A stretch of 23,795 bases of DNA from a virus, in IMG/VR virus record IMGVR_UViG_3300025118_000149, positions 1 through 23,795 of that record; one strand, written 5' to 3'. The first letter of the stretch is position 1; the number at the start of each line of letters is the position of its first letter. The position numbers were made by a program, and so were the translations under genes. Shown here piece after piece: positions 1 through 7,506 of the stretch. A model generated the notes under the pieces. It saw nothing but the letters and a program-made list of their open reading frames with translations. It was not told the DNA's origin and ran no database searches.

Positions 1-884
1 TCTACATTGTTTAGTTGCATTAGTAAATAATTTCTCTTTAACAAGTTACTACTTTTTTTTATATTTTCCAAGAGTTTTATTTTAGAATCTGAATTATTTA
101 CAAAATTTATTAAATCCATAGCCGTAAAATCTTCATCTTCTGTAATTTGTGGAATGTATTTTATCAAAGATTTTAAACCAGCTCCCATAACTCCATTGAT
201 ATTATCTGATTTATCTCCATCCACAATTCTATATGTTAACATATTTCTTGATGGTAAACCAAACTCTTCCAATACTGCTTGTTTGTTATATAATTTTTTC
301 TTTGTAGGACTCCATACCTTCACTCTATCATCAACTAATTGAATAAAATCTTTATCTGTTGACATCAATATACAATCACTTTCTGGCAGTAATTGTTGTG
401 AGATATAAGCCATTGTATCGTCTGCTTCAATCCCATCAACTGAAACTAATGTTAGAGGTAATTGTTCTAAATACTCAACCAACCTACCCATTTGTTGTCT
501 CATAGATTGTTGTTCATCTTGAGGAGCTGTTCCCCAATCCACATTACGATTCAATCTTCGTTTAACTTTACGAGTACCTTTGTATTCTGGATATATTTTC
601 TGTCTTCTTTTACTTCCACCCTTTCCGTCAAACACAATAATACAACGAGATGGTTTCAATATATCACAACTATATCTAACTGATTTCATAAAACCAACCA
701 TACCACCAATATGTAATCCATCTTCATTTAACGCAGGATTAACTGCAAATGACCTGATAAATGTATTCAGGCCATCTACAATCAATACTCTGTCGTTAAG
801 ATGATTTACAGCTTTGTGTGTATCATCTTTTGTTTGGTCTAAAAAAGATAAATATTTTTCATTTAATTCTTTTTTAGAGTTCAT
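1..884 (-). CDS. FEN/T4 RNase H-family 5'-3' nuclease, 3' end cut by window
   Basis: This gene encodes a flap/5' nuclease that would remove RNA primers or 5' flaps during replication and recombination. The first 294 residues are present and the frame runs off the left edge. Family motifs appear in order: VLIVDGLN with metal-ligand Asp37, IVFDG with Asp86, the basic arch region around KRRQKIYPEYKGTRK (about 92-106), GIEADD (151-156), STDKDF (175-180), and the helix-three-turn-helix approach VDGDKSDNI (221-229) followed by GVMGAGLKSL. T4 RNase H is about 305 residues, so little is probably missing. The ATG at 884 lies inside the end of recA (11-base overlap). GAGG sits about 7 bases upstream, which suggests translational coupling. 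An 8-base T run at 53-60 does not break the frame. Family assignment is firm. Its role as the replication RNase H is inferred from neighbouring recA and gp32. Confidence 0.9.
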   Translation of the reverse strand, partial: MNSKKELNEKYLSFLDQTKDDTHKAVNHLNDRVLIVDGLNTFIRSFAVNPALNEDGLHIGGMVGFMKSVRYSCDILKPSRCIIVFDGKGGSKRRQKIYPEYKGTRKVKRRLNRNVDWGTAPQDEQQSMRQQMGRLVEYLEQLPLTLVSVDGIEADDTMAYISQQLLPESDCILMSTDKDFIQLVDDRVKVWSPTKKKLYNKQAVLEEFGLPSRNMLTYRIVDGDKSDNINGVMGAGLKSLIKYIPQITEDEDFTAMDLINFVNNSDSKIKLLENIKKSSNLLKRNYLLMQLNNV

Positions 885-1992
885 CCAATACCTCATCGGT
901 TTGTTCTACATCATCAATACCAAGTTCCTTAGAATCATATTTAATAATACAAGCATCACAGATTAATTTGTAACAATAATCTTTTAATTCTGAATTTTCT
1001 AACATTAGATTTTCAAAATCTTTAGATAAGAACTTGTATTCTTTAATTAATTCACCAGTTTCAAGGTCACAATGTTGTAATGTATACCAAGCACCACCTA
1101 CTTTTAAAAGTTTGTGTTCTTTCATTACAGTTAACCAACTACCAAAGTCATCAATACCTTTATCAAAGTAAAGTGGAAACTCTACAGTCCTCATTGGAGG
1201 GCCGAGACGATTCTTAATCACTTGTCCTTTAATCTTAATACCTACAGTATTTTTATTAGTATCTTTGATTTGTCCAGCATTTTTGAATCTAACACGAGTT
1301 GATGAATGGAATGGAAGAGCCTTACCACCTGAAGTAGTCCAAGGATCTCCAAACATTACACCTAACTTTTGTCGTAATTGATTTGTGAAAATCAATGCAA
1401 CTTTTTGTCGTGCTATCATTTGTGTTACTTTTCTCATAGCTTTTGATATGATGATTGCTTTGGCTGTTGCCCAACCATCTTTATCAAAGTCAGCATCCAT
1501 TTCTTGTTTAGTAGAAGCAGCTGCTAATGAATCAACTAAGATTGTAACTAACTTATCTTTGTTTGATTCTCTGATTTTGGTAACAATTGTTTCAATAGTA
1601 TCAAATATTTCTTCACAAGTTTCAAGATGTACATATAACATTTTACTTGTATCAATACCAATAGCCCTCAAGTATTCTTGAGATACTGCTGATTCTGTAT
1701 CAATGTAAACTGCGATACCATCTTGTTTTTGTGTTGAAGCCAATAGATGAGAACCTATTAGAGATTTACCACTTCCTTCTAAACCATTTAATTCTGTGAT
1801 TTTACCTACGGCAACACCACCATTTGGTTTATTAGCAATTGCTAAATCTAACATAGTTGAACCAGTTGAAATCCAACCCGTCACATCAGTAGGATTACCA
1901 CCTTCTTCAAGAAAGTAAGCAACCTTTTGATGTTTGAATTGTTTATTCAGTTCATCGGCAATTATTCCAGCCAATTCGTCTTTTTCTGACAT
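874..1992 (-). CDS. recA: RecA-family recombinase
   Basis: This is an ATP-dependent strand-exchange protein, filling the job UvsX has in T4. The 372 residues contain a Walker A motif GLEGSGKS (70-77, Lys76), the catalytic-Glu segment YIDTES (Glu100), a Walker B strand ILVDS (Asp154), and the L2 region with NQLRQKLGVMFGDP followed by TTSGGKALPF (204-227). This L2 region reads like cellular RecA more than T4 UvsX. The C-terminus is acidic (DDVEQTDEVLDEL), as is usual for RecA. The start has a clear AGGAG 7 bases upstream of the ATG. The gene lies 112 bases downstream of the gp32-like gene, and the 5' nuclease gene starts inside its last codons, so the three form a recombination/replication group. 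Whether recA has its own promoter is unclear. The intergenic region holds inverted repeats. Confidence 0.95.
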   Translation of the reverse strand: MSEKDELAGIIADELNKQFKHQKVAYFLEEGGNPTDVTGWISTGSTMLDLAIANKPNGGVAVGKITELNGLEGSGKSLIGSHLLASTQKQDGIAVYIDTESAVSQEYLRAIGIDTSKMLYVHLETCEEIFDTIETIVTKIRESNKDKLVTILVDSLAAASTKQEMDADFDKDGWATAKAIIISKAMRKVTQMIARQKVALIFTNQLRQKLGVMFGDPWTTSGGKALPFHSSTRVRFKNAGQIKDTNKNTVGIKIKGQVIKNRLGPPMRTVEFPLYFDKGIDDFGSWLTVMKEHKLLKVGGAWYTLQHCDLETGELIKEYKFLSKDFENLMLENSELKDYCYKLICDACIIKYDSKELGIDDVEQTDEVLDEL

Positions 1993-2031
1993 ATTGTTCT
2001 CCTATTATGTAAAGAGTGAGAGAGTGATGCT

Positions 2032-2049
2032 ATGAATACTTGTATTCAT
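2032..2049. repeat. Inverted repeat in the gp32-recA intergenic region
   Basis: ATGAATAC and GTATTCAT form perfect 8-base arms around a 2-base centre. The arms are flanked by a looser outer pair, GAGTGATG at 2022-2029 and CATCCCACTC at 2074-2083, the latter with a 2-base bulge. It could be an operator, an mRNA processing structure in the recA leader, or a weak attenuator. No T-tract follows, so it is not a classical terminator. The function is unknown. Confidence 0.5.
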
Positions 2050-2104
2050 GTGAGAAGTTTCATATGTGAATTTCATCCCACTCATTACAATTTGTTGTTA
2101 TTGA

Positions 2105-2869
2105 TTAATTATTGAACAAGTTATCAAATGCATCTGACACATCAGTTTTAGCAGTTGTCGCAGTTTGTTCTGCAACCTTTTCAGTAGTGTTCGTTGGAGC
2201 ACTTGTTTCTGCTTCATCTGATGGATTCAGAAAGTTTTGTAAAACTTCTTTCAACTCATCATAAGTTGGCTCATTGTAAAGTTTTGTCAAATCAGATTGA
2301 TTATCAAAGATACTTTCTAATAACTTAGCATCTTCAGTAATCGGTGTCTGATTAGGTTTAACTCTTACAGTAGTTTTACCATATTGATTTCCAGCTTCAG
2401 CAGGTGTTTGTCTTTCGATACCAATATCTCTACCATTAGTAGCATCAGTAATGTCACCATAATCAGGGTCAGCAATTACACCAAGAAGTTCTTGATATAC
2501 AGTTTTACCGAATCCCCAAAATTTAACACCTTCTGATTCTTTACCACGAACTACAACTGGTGCAAAAGTTCTCATTTTAGGTTCAAGTCTTTTACCTTGA
2601 ATCCATTCGTCTTTATTACCTGTTGATTTTAGTTTGTCAGCAAATTCAGCTACTGGATCTGGTCTTCCAAATGAAAGAGGTGATAGGTAAGTTTTATTAT
2701 TACCTAAGTTATAATGAAAGAATAACTCAATGAATGGGTTATCTTTATTATGTTTGTAAGGAACAACACGAACAACTTGTTTACCTGGTTCAGGTTTCCA
2801 AAAGTTATCTTTTGTATTTGAAGTTGATTGTAATGTTGCGAGTTTGGATTTTATTGCATCTATATCCAT
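2105..2869 (-). CDS. 32: gp32-like single-stranded DNA-binding protein
   Basis: This is a T4 gp32-family ssDNA-binding protein of 254 residues (T4 gp32 is 301). It would coat single strands during replication and load partner proteins. The N-terminal basic/Ser-Thr segment (KSKLATLQSTS) resembles the cooperative-binding region. The core begins with KPEPGKQVVRVVPYKH (25-40) and continues through FWGFGKTVYQELLG (about 119-132) and the IADPDYGDITD segment. A Thr/Ala/Glu-rich linker leads to an acidic-hydrophobic tail, DVSDAFDNLFNN, which in this family recruits partners. The protein contains no cysteine at all, so the zinc site of T4 gp32 is absent. AGGAG lies upstream of the ATG, and a sigma70-like promoter sits about 90 bases upstream. 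Confidence 0.85.
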   Translation of the reverse strand: MDIDAIKSKLATLQSTSNTKDNFWKPEPGKQVVRVVPYKHNKDNPFIELFFHYNLGNNKTYLSPLSFGRPDPVAEFADKLKSTGNKDEWIQGKRLEPKMRTFAPVVVRGKESEGVKFWGFGKTVYQELLGVIADPDYGDITDATNGRDIGIERQTPAEAGNQYGKTTVRVKPNQTPITEDAKLLESIFDNQSDLTKLYNEPTYDELKEVLQNFLNPSDEAETSAPTNTTEKVAEQTATTAKTDVSDAFDNLFNN

Positions 2870-2957
2870 TTGTATTTCTCCTGTGTTTTATTATTTATCG
2901 TTTATTATTTATGGTTAACTCTTGTAACCATATAACCTATTTTTACTTCTTACCTAT

Positions 2958-2987
2958 AATATATATCAAAATTGCAATATAAGTCAA
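2958..2987 (-). promoter_or_regulatory. Sigma70-like promoter for gp32-recA-nuclease
   Basis: On the minus strand, TTGACT (2987-2982) is followed after 18 bases by TATATT (2963-2958). An A-tract precedes it and overlaps the end of the Cys-rich gene, like an UP element. The flanking TAAAAAAAAGCTTG is shared exactly with the promoter at 7470-7498. The leader to the gp32 ATG would be about 80 bases. Confidence 0.6.
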
Positions 2988-2995
2988 GCTTTTTT

Positions 2996-3382
2996 TTATT
3001 TTTTTTCAAATTTTTTCCATTTACCTATTGGACACTCTGCAGTTGCATAATGACATTTAACATTCATAAAACAACCACACTCTGTACATCTACCATCTTT
3101 CTTATCTGTATCAGGATTAACCTCATCATATTTTAAAAGTGGACATTGTTTACAGATTTCCCATCTTTCTTCTGCTACCTCTTGAGGAACAATTACATGC
3201 TTTCCCCTCATAAAGGCTTTCAAACTCTTCCAATGAGTAACAGCTAAGTCTCGAATCTGTTGAGATATTGGTGGAAGTTTCTTTTCTTCCTTTAACATAT
3301 CCTCCGATTCTTTTATCTTCTTTAACTCATCTTTGGTTGCTTCTCTATCAACCGTTACTTTTGGTTTAAATTTGAAACTCAT
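2996..3382 (-). CDS. Small Cys-rich probable zinc-binding protein
   Basis: This 128-residue protein has a charged, helical N-terminal half and a C-terminal cysteine cluster. ERWEICKQCP (72-81) is followed by GRCTECGCFMNVKC (97-110) and AECPIGKW (115-122), giving seven cysteines (77, 80, 99, 102, 104, 110, 117) and nearby His111. The CxxC...CxxCxC pattern fits a metal-binding knuckle or ribbon. I know similar small proteins from tailed-phage genomes but no established function. The ATG overlaps the stop of the thioredoxin-like gene by 4 bases (ATGA), so the two are translationally coupled and may act together, for example in redox chemistry at a metal site. The function is not assigned. Confidence 0.75.
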   Translation of the reverse strand: MSFKFKPKVTVDREATKDELKKIKESEDMLKEEKKLPPISQQIRDLAVTHWKSLKAFMRGKHVIVPQEVAEERWEICKQCPLLKYDEVNPDTDKKDGRCTECGCFMNVKCHYATAECPIGKWKKFEKK

Positions 3383-3933
3383 TTTACTCCGAGATGATTC
3401 ATCAATTTATCTAATTTTTGTTCAACAATAGATATTCTATCATTTGAATTTTGTTGTTGATTTTTTCTAGCTTCCCATTGTTTTTTAAATCCATCAACAA
3501 CATCCTCTGTCGTTGTAAGATTAGGTAGATGATTATTTTCACCTCTCCACTTTTCATAAGCTTGTTTCCACTCATCTATAAGTTTTTCATCTTCCCAATC
3601 CTGTGGTAGAGGTGGGGGTGGTGATTTTGGTTTAGGTAATTCTGGTATTTCTTCACCATCAGCCCATTTTTTAATTGTTTCTTCATCTCTCCAACCACAT
3701 ATTGTATTTCCAGTTTCATAATCAACTAAAAGTGGTGTTCCACATCTTAAATCATATTTGTTTTCAATTTCTCTTTTTAAACCTTGATTATCTTCCTCAC
3801 TTAAATCAAGTCTCAAAATATCATAACCATCACTATTTAATTTTTCTACTATTGAATCTATCTGTTTACAGAAAGCACAGCCTACTGAATGAAAATAATA
3901 TAATGTTGATTCTTTTTTGGATTTTTTTTCCAT
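3379..3933 (-). CDS. Thioredoxin/glutaredoxin-fold protein with C-terminal extension
   Basis: The first 90 residues look like a thioredoxin-fold redox protein. A beta strand LYYFHSVG leads to the CAFC active site (Cys19-Cys22). DILRLDLS follows, then the cis-proline site GTPLLVDY (Thr66-Pro67) and a final CGWRDEETIKKW. After that comes a proline-rich linker (PPPPLP, 105-110), a charged helical region with repeated Trp (DWEDE, EWKQAYEKW), and a short C-terminal heptad-like helix (ISIVEQKLDKLMNHL). At 184 residues it is about twice a phage glutaredoxin. Possible roles are reducing a ribonucleotide reductase or delivering electrons to the coupled Cys-rich protein. The extension could be a docking or oligomerisation segment. 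The fold is well supported; the substrate is unknown. Confidence 0.75.
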   Translation of the reverse strand: MEKKSKKESTLYYFHSVGCAFCKQIDSIVEKLNSDGYDILRLDLSEEDNQGLKREIENKYDLRCGTPLLVDYETGNTICGWRDEETIKKWADGEEIPELPKPKSPPPPLPQDWEDEKLIDEWKQAYEKWRGENNHLPNLTTTEDVVDGFKKQWEARKNQQQNSNDRISIVEQKLDKLMNHLGVK

Positions 3934-3952
3934 AACCTATTTTACCACTGTT

Positions 3953-4351
3953 TTATTGAATTTTTTCTATTTTGAAAATTCTTGTGTTTATTTTGTTCAA
4001 ACCATCCGAATTTGTTACCATTAACATATTCTTAAAGTTTTCCCAGGGTATCATAAATTTATTATCTAAGACACCATTGTTTAAATTCTTTATACATTCG
4101 TTTAATGCATTTATTGTATATAATGTATTTGAATGTTTTTTTCTATGTAGTGAAATCGTTCCCTCTACTTTATTGTAATCTATACCATTATTTGTATCTA
4201 CATTATAAGTACAAATTAACTCATTCACATTGTTTTCATTTTGCAATACATATACTTTACTGAATATAATTTCATAAGCGTCAACTATTTTCTCAATTGT
4301 TTCATCAAGACTATCTTTTGTTGTGAATGTTGCTAGTAGTTGAGATTTCAT
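3953..4351 (-). CDS. Conserved T4-like phage protein of unknown function
   Basis: This soluble 132-residue protein begins MKSQLLATFTTKDSLDETI and has alternating strands and helices. Features I recognise from conserved hypothetical proteins of marine T4-like phages are ELICTYNVD (about 44-52), ISLHRKKHSNTLYTINALNE (about 66-85) and KFMIPWENFKNML (about 98-110). The strong conservation suggests a core role, but none is known to me. Its ATG overlaps the stop of the 622-residue gene in TAATG, so translation is probably coupled. It sits between the nuclease-like and thioredoxin-like genes in the putative early operon. Confidence 0.7.
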   Translation of the reverse strand: MKSQLLATFTTKDSLDETIEKIVDAYEIIFSKVYVLQNENNVNELICTYNVDTNNGIDYNKVEGTISLHRKKHSNTLYTINALNECIKNLNNGVLDNKFMIPWENFKNMLMVTNSDGLNKINTRIFKIEKIQ

Positions 4352-6219
4352 TATTCTTCTTCAGACTGTTTTTTCAAAAAGTTAGTTTTCTGTGGTTCTG
4401 GCCATTCATTTACATCTGTTCCAAATTTTAAAGCGTTTGACATAAAATTAGTTTGTGCCATTTCGAATGTAGGTGAAGCACCTATTCCCCTCGACCTTGA
4501 CTTTATCGTAAACAATGGTAATTCACTACCATCATCTAGTTTAATTTTAATCGTACCATCTTTCGCACCATCTTTGTAATCAATCTTTAATCTATCTCTT
4601 AAAGCTTTTTGTAATAATTTTTTATTTTCATCTGATTTTACATTTCTATAATCTTTAAGAGCATTTTCTACATCTGAACCAAATAAATTTAATAAAGTTC
4701 TTTCACTTAATTGAGAACCATCAGGTTCAATTCCATACACAGTCATAAATTTATCAAGATTCATATCAGTATCAGTTCCAAAAATTTGTTCAACATGTAT
4801 ACCTTTTAAAACCTCATCTTTTATAGCAGATTCTATTTGTTTACTATCTTGTATACCTTGTAAAAATCTCTGAGTTAATCTAATATCAGCATCTCTCATA
4901 TCATTGTAAATAGAAGGGTCTTCATTCATCATTTCTTCGGTTGCTGATATTTTAGCTAGAATTTTGACATCATTTTTTGTCATCTTCTTATCTGATTTAC
5001 CTTGTAACCTATCAAACAATCCATCATCCATTCTATTAATGTATGTTTCATAACTAGGGCCTAAAACTTTTCTAGCATATTCAGTATCAGTTTTTAATCT
5101 ATTTACAACATCTGGATAAGCTTTAGATATTCTTAATTTATCCACTCCACTATTAATAGATTGTTTTAAATCTTCTTGAAAACTTTCAATACCAGCTTTC
5201 TTTTTAAATTCTTCAACTTCTGCTTCTGAAACTCCTCTTTCAATTAAATCATTAGATAGTTTATCAAACACTTGTTTATGTCCACCATTTCTTATAAACA
5301 CTTTACCATCTTTTTTAAGTGATACCCCAACTCTAGTTCCATCTTTTGTTTTAACAAACATATCAGCTGATGTTCCATGATTTTCAACATCTATAGTTTT
5401 ATGTCCACTCTTAGTATCCCAAACAATCTCATCAATATTATCAATACCAAATGTAGATTGAATGGATTTGGTAGCAGCTATAGAAGCGTTAACCCATTCT
5501 TTAGTTAAAAATGTGTCTTTATCATTTGCAATAGACATTAATGTTTCTGTTACCTGTTCATAAGATTTACCCTCTTTTAACATTCTTAATGCTTTATGAG
5601 TTGCAGCCTCACCAGCTCTTGAAACATGTGTTCCAGCACCTTTGTCAAAATCAGATGTTCCACTTTCTTTATCTTTTTGTTCTTGAGTCTTTGAATAGTT
5701 TAAAGCTGCATCGGTATCATTATGGTCTCTATCTCTAAAGTAATCTAAATCTTCTTCGTCACCATCCATTTGTGACATAAAATCATCCATATCCTCTTCA
5801 TCATCACCATCCATTTGGTCTAACTGGTCACCAGTTTCTTTTTCTTTTTTAAATGGTGTATCAGGAATCTTTGTTTTTGATTTAATTTCTTTCTCATCAC
5901 CACTACCACCTTTTGCAACTAATTTACCATCTACTGCCTGATGTGTAACTTCACCACCCTCTTTTCCATAGGCACCTTTTCCGTGATGAACTAATCCCAT
6001 CTTTTTAGCTTTTTCTTTTTCCTTATCATCAAGTCCACCATCTTCATTGATTAAATTCTGAATAACTTCGTATATAACTTTGTTTGGTAAATTCAATTCT
6101 TCCATTGATTCACGAAGTTCTTGGATGTGGTGTGCGTTTTTTGGATTAGGCATTCCATCGTGAACACGATATGCCCATTCAATTAAAATCTCTTCTATGA
6201 TTTCTGAAATATGTTTCAT
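4351..6219 (-). CDS. Large acidic-linker protein with possible PD-(D/E)XK-like nuclease core
   Basis: I do not recognise this 622-residue protein as a named family. It has a helical N-terminus (MKHISEIIEEILIEW, 1-15). Next is a Gly/Lys stretch around LVHHGKGAYGKEGG (76-89), then a very acidic linker with two near-copies of QMDGD(D)EED (about 135-158). A folded region starts at about 195: RAGEAATHKAL (201-211), then DEIVWDTKSGHKTIDVENHG and SADMFVKTKDG (284-294), then RVGVSLKKDGKVFIRNGG. The order Glu204, Asp286, Ser300-x-Lys302 resembles a PD-(D/E)XK nuclease core with Ser in place of the usual Glu/Asp. The C-terminal 300 residues are helical. The start abuts the stop of the polymerase-like gene (TAAATG), with GAGG upstream. 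A DNA-processing role is inference; a virion protein is the main alternative. Confidence 0.6.
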   Translation of the reverse strand: MKHISEIIEEILIEWAYRVHDGMPNPKNAHHIQELRESMEELNLPNKVIYEVIQNLINEDGGLDDKEKEKAKKMGLVHHGKGAYGKEGGEVTHQAVDGKLVAKGGSGDEKEIKSKTKIPDTPFKKEKETGDQLDQMDGDDEEDMDDFMSQMDGDEEDLDYFRDRDHNDTDAALNYSKTQEQKDKESGTSDFDKGAGTHVSRAGEAATHKALRMLKEGKSYEQVTETLMSIANDKDTFLTKEWVNASIAATKSIQSTFGIDNIDEIVWDTKSGHKTIDVENHGTSADMFVKTKDGTRVGVSLKKDGKVFIRNGGHKQVFDKLSNDLIERGVSEAEVEEFKKKAGIESFQEDLKQSINSGVDKLRISKAYPDVVNRLKTDTEYARKVLGPSYETYINRMDDGLFDRLQGKSDKKMTKNDVKILAKISATEEMMNEDPSIYNDMRDADIRLTQRFLQGIQDSKQIESAIKDEVLKGIHVEQIFGTDTDMNLDKFMTVYGIEPDGSQLSERTLLNLFGSDVENALKDYRNVKSDENKKLLQKALRDRLKIDYKDGAKDGTIKIKLDDGSELPLFTIKSRSRGIGASPTFEMAQTNFMSNALKFGTDVNEWPEPQKTNFLKKQSEEE

Positions 6220-7461
6220 TTATAACCTCTTTGTAATGTCTTGCATTTCACCATAGTTTAAACCCATTTTGGATTTGGTGTAATGTTTATTTTCTTCTAA
6301 AATTGATTTTATTTCTCTCAAAGTTTCCACTCCATCTGTTTCTGAAAAATCGAATAGAAAACTATCATACCCATATAAAACCAATTTTGTCTTCTTCCCT
6401 AATAAATAGTCTTGAATTAATAAAATCTTCTTAATATTAGATTCAGTTTCTAAAGCCTGAATTAAATAGTTAAAAACTTTATTTCTATTTAAATCCTCGT
6501 AATTCTTAAATAATAGTTTCCGTCTATAAATATCAGTTGAAACACAATTATGAGTATTTATTTCGTTCCATTTCTTATTTATATAAGTATGAACTTTATC
6601 AAAAAATGGAACTTTTTCTCGTGTTTCTTTGTCAACTCCACCATATAATAATTTAAAAGTTCTTTGTTTTGATTCCTCATATGAACAACCGTAGTCTTGA
6701 GCTAAGTATTCATGAACTGATTGTATACCAAAAAAATGTCCAACTAAATCACCAATTAATCTCAAGTGATATGCATCAAAATCAAACTCCACAAGATAAT
6801 CATTTTCAGCTACAAAAGCTTTTCTTTTTTCAGGTGGTAGAGCTGCAAAATTTACAGAACCAAATGAATTACTTGGACGACCTGTTGTTGTCCATAAATT
6901 ATAGTTTGAATAGAGTTTTCCATCTGATATATGTTTCTTTACTCTTATGTCAAATATATCACATACATCATCTGAAACCTTGATTCCATTCTTTTCAATT
7001 GAGGTAAATGCCTTAATAACATCATTCATATATTCATCATTTTCACCTGTATATGCTCTAGCCATCTTCTCATATACTTCACTACAATACTCATTATGTT
7101 TCGATAATGGTATGATTTCGTTAAGTTTTTTAACATTGTAGAACTTACTACTCAGGAAATCTATTGCATTATTACGAATATTATTGTCAAATGGTTTACC
7201 TGTTTCATTCCACCAAATGAAGTTTTTATCTGAAACATCTTTAAATTCATAAAAATGATTTAATAATTTTTTATCAGGTGTTTGAATAAATTCTTCATTC
7301 AACCACTTATAATCTTCCATAAATTTATCTGAATCAGGATGTTTTTGAATTATAAAGAAGTTATCATCACCCTCTGGTTGACACCATAAGGCTGATAATC
7401 CATTGTTTTTATGTAATGGATGTAGGTTTGGATCTTTAAATATAGGTATAACACAATACAT
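6220..7461 (-). CDS. Compact divergent family-A DNA polymerase-like protein
   Basis: This 413-residue protein has recognisable Pol I-type motifs in the right order. These are a thumb-entry helix AFTSIEKNGIKV (151-162), TTTGRPS (191-197), motif A DFDAYHLRL (Asp227 as the catalytic Asp, Arg234), motif B KQRTFKLLYGG (Lys265, Phe269, Tyr273), NxxxQ in the Q-helix (Asn331, Gln335), and motif C VLYGYDSFLF (Asp366). Both metal-binding aspartates are kept. The oddities are His232 where Pol I has the steric-gate Glu, Ser367 where it has Glu of HDE, and Tyr261 where it has the first motif-B Arg. Only about 30 residues separate the thumb helix from TGRPS, so the thumb is largely gone. Residues 1-140 are unrecognised and show no DxE exonuclease motif. 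It leads the putative early operon. T4-like phages normally replicate with family-B gp43, so a repair or gap-filling role is plausible. Confidence 0.75.
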   Translation of the reverse strand: MYCVIPIFKDPNLHPLHKNNGLSALWCQPEGDDNFFIIQKHPDSDKFMEDYKWLNEEFIQTPDKKLLNHFYEFKDVSDKNFIWWNETGKPFDNNIRNNAIDFLSSKFYNVKKLNEIIPLSKHNEYCSEVYEKMARAYTGENDEYMNDVIKAFTSIEKNGIKVSDDVCDIFDIRVKKHISDGKLYSNYNLWTTTGRPSNSFGSVNFAALPPEKRKAFVAENDYLVEFDFDAYHLRLIGDLVGHFFGIQSVHEYLAQDYGCSYEESKQRTFKLLYGGVDKETREKVPFFDKVHTYINKKWNEINTHNCVSTDIYRRKLLFKNYEDLNRNKVFNYLIQALETESNIKKILLIQDYLLGKKTKLVLYGYDSFLFDFSETDGVETLREIKSILEENKHYTKSKMGLNYGEMQDITKRL

Positions 7462-7469
7462 CGTATCTC

Positions 7470-7498
7470 AATATATAACATTTTTAGGAATAAAACAA
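7470..7498 (-). promoter_or_regulatory. Sigma70-like promoter for the polymerase-like operon
   Basis: On the minus strand, TTGTTT (7498-7493) is followed after 17 bases by TATATT (7475-7470). The upstream TAAAAAAAAGCTTG overlaps the hub gene's 3' end and is identical to the sequence before the gp32 promoter. The -10 ends only 8 bases before the ATG at 7461, so the transcript would have almost no leader. Confidence 0.55.
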
Positions 7499-7506
7499 GC
7501 TTTTTT

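Noticed and set aside
51-62. Apparent early stop in the 5' nuclease gene at the 8-base T run
   Set aside because: Careful phase counting from the ATG at 884 gives ATA AAA AAA AGT AGT AAC, which stays open to the window edge.
1385-1681. Open frames on the plus strand, here and at many other places (for example 18387-18926)
   Set aside because: They lie opposite strong minus-strand genes, lack ribosome sites and encode no recognisable proteins; they mirror the codon use of the real genes.
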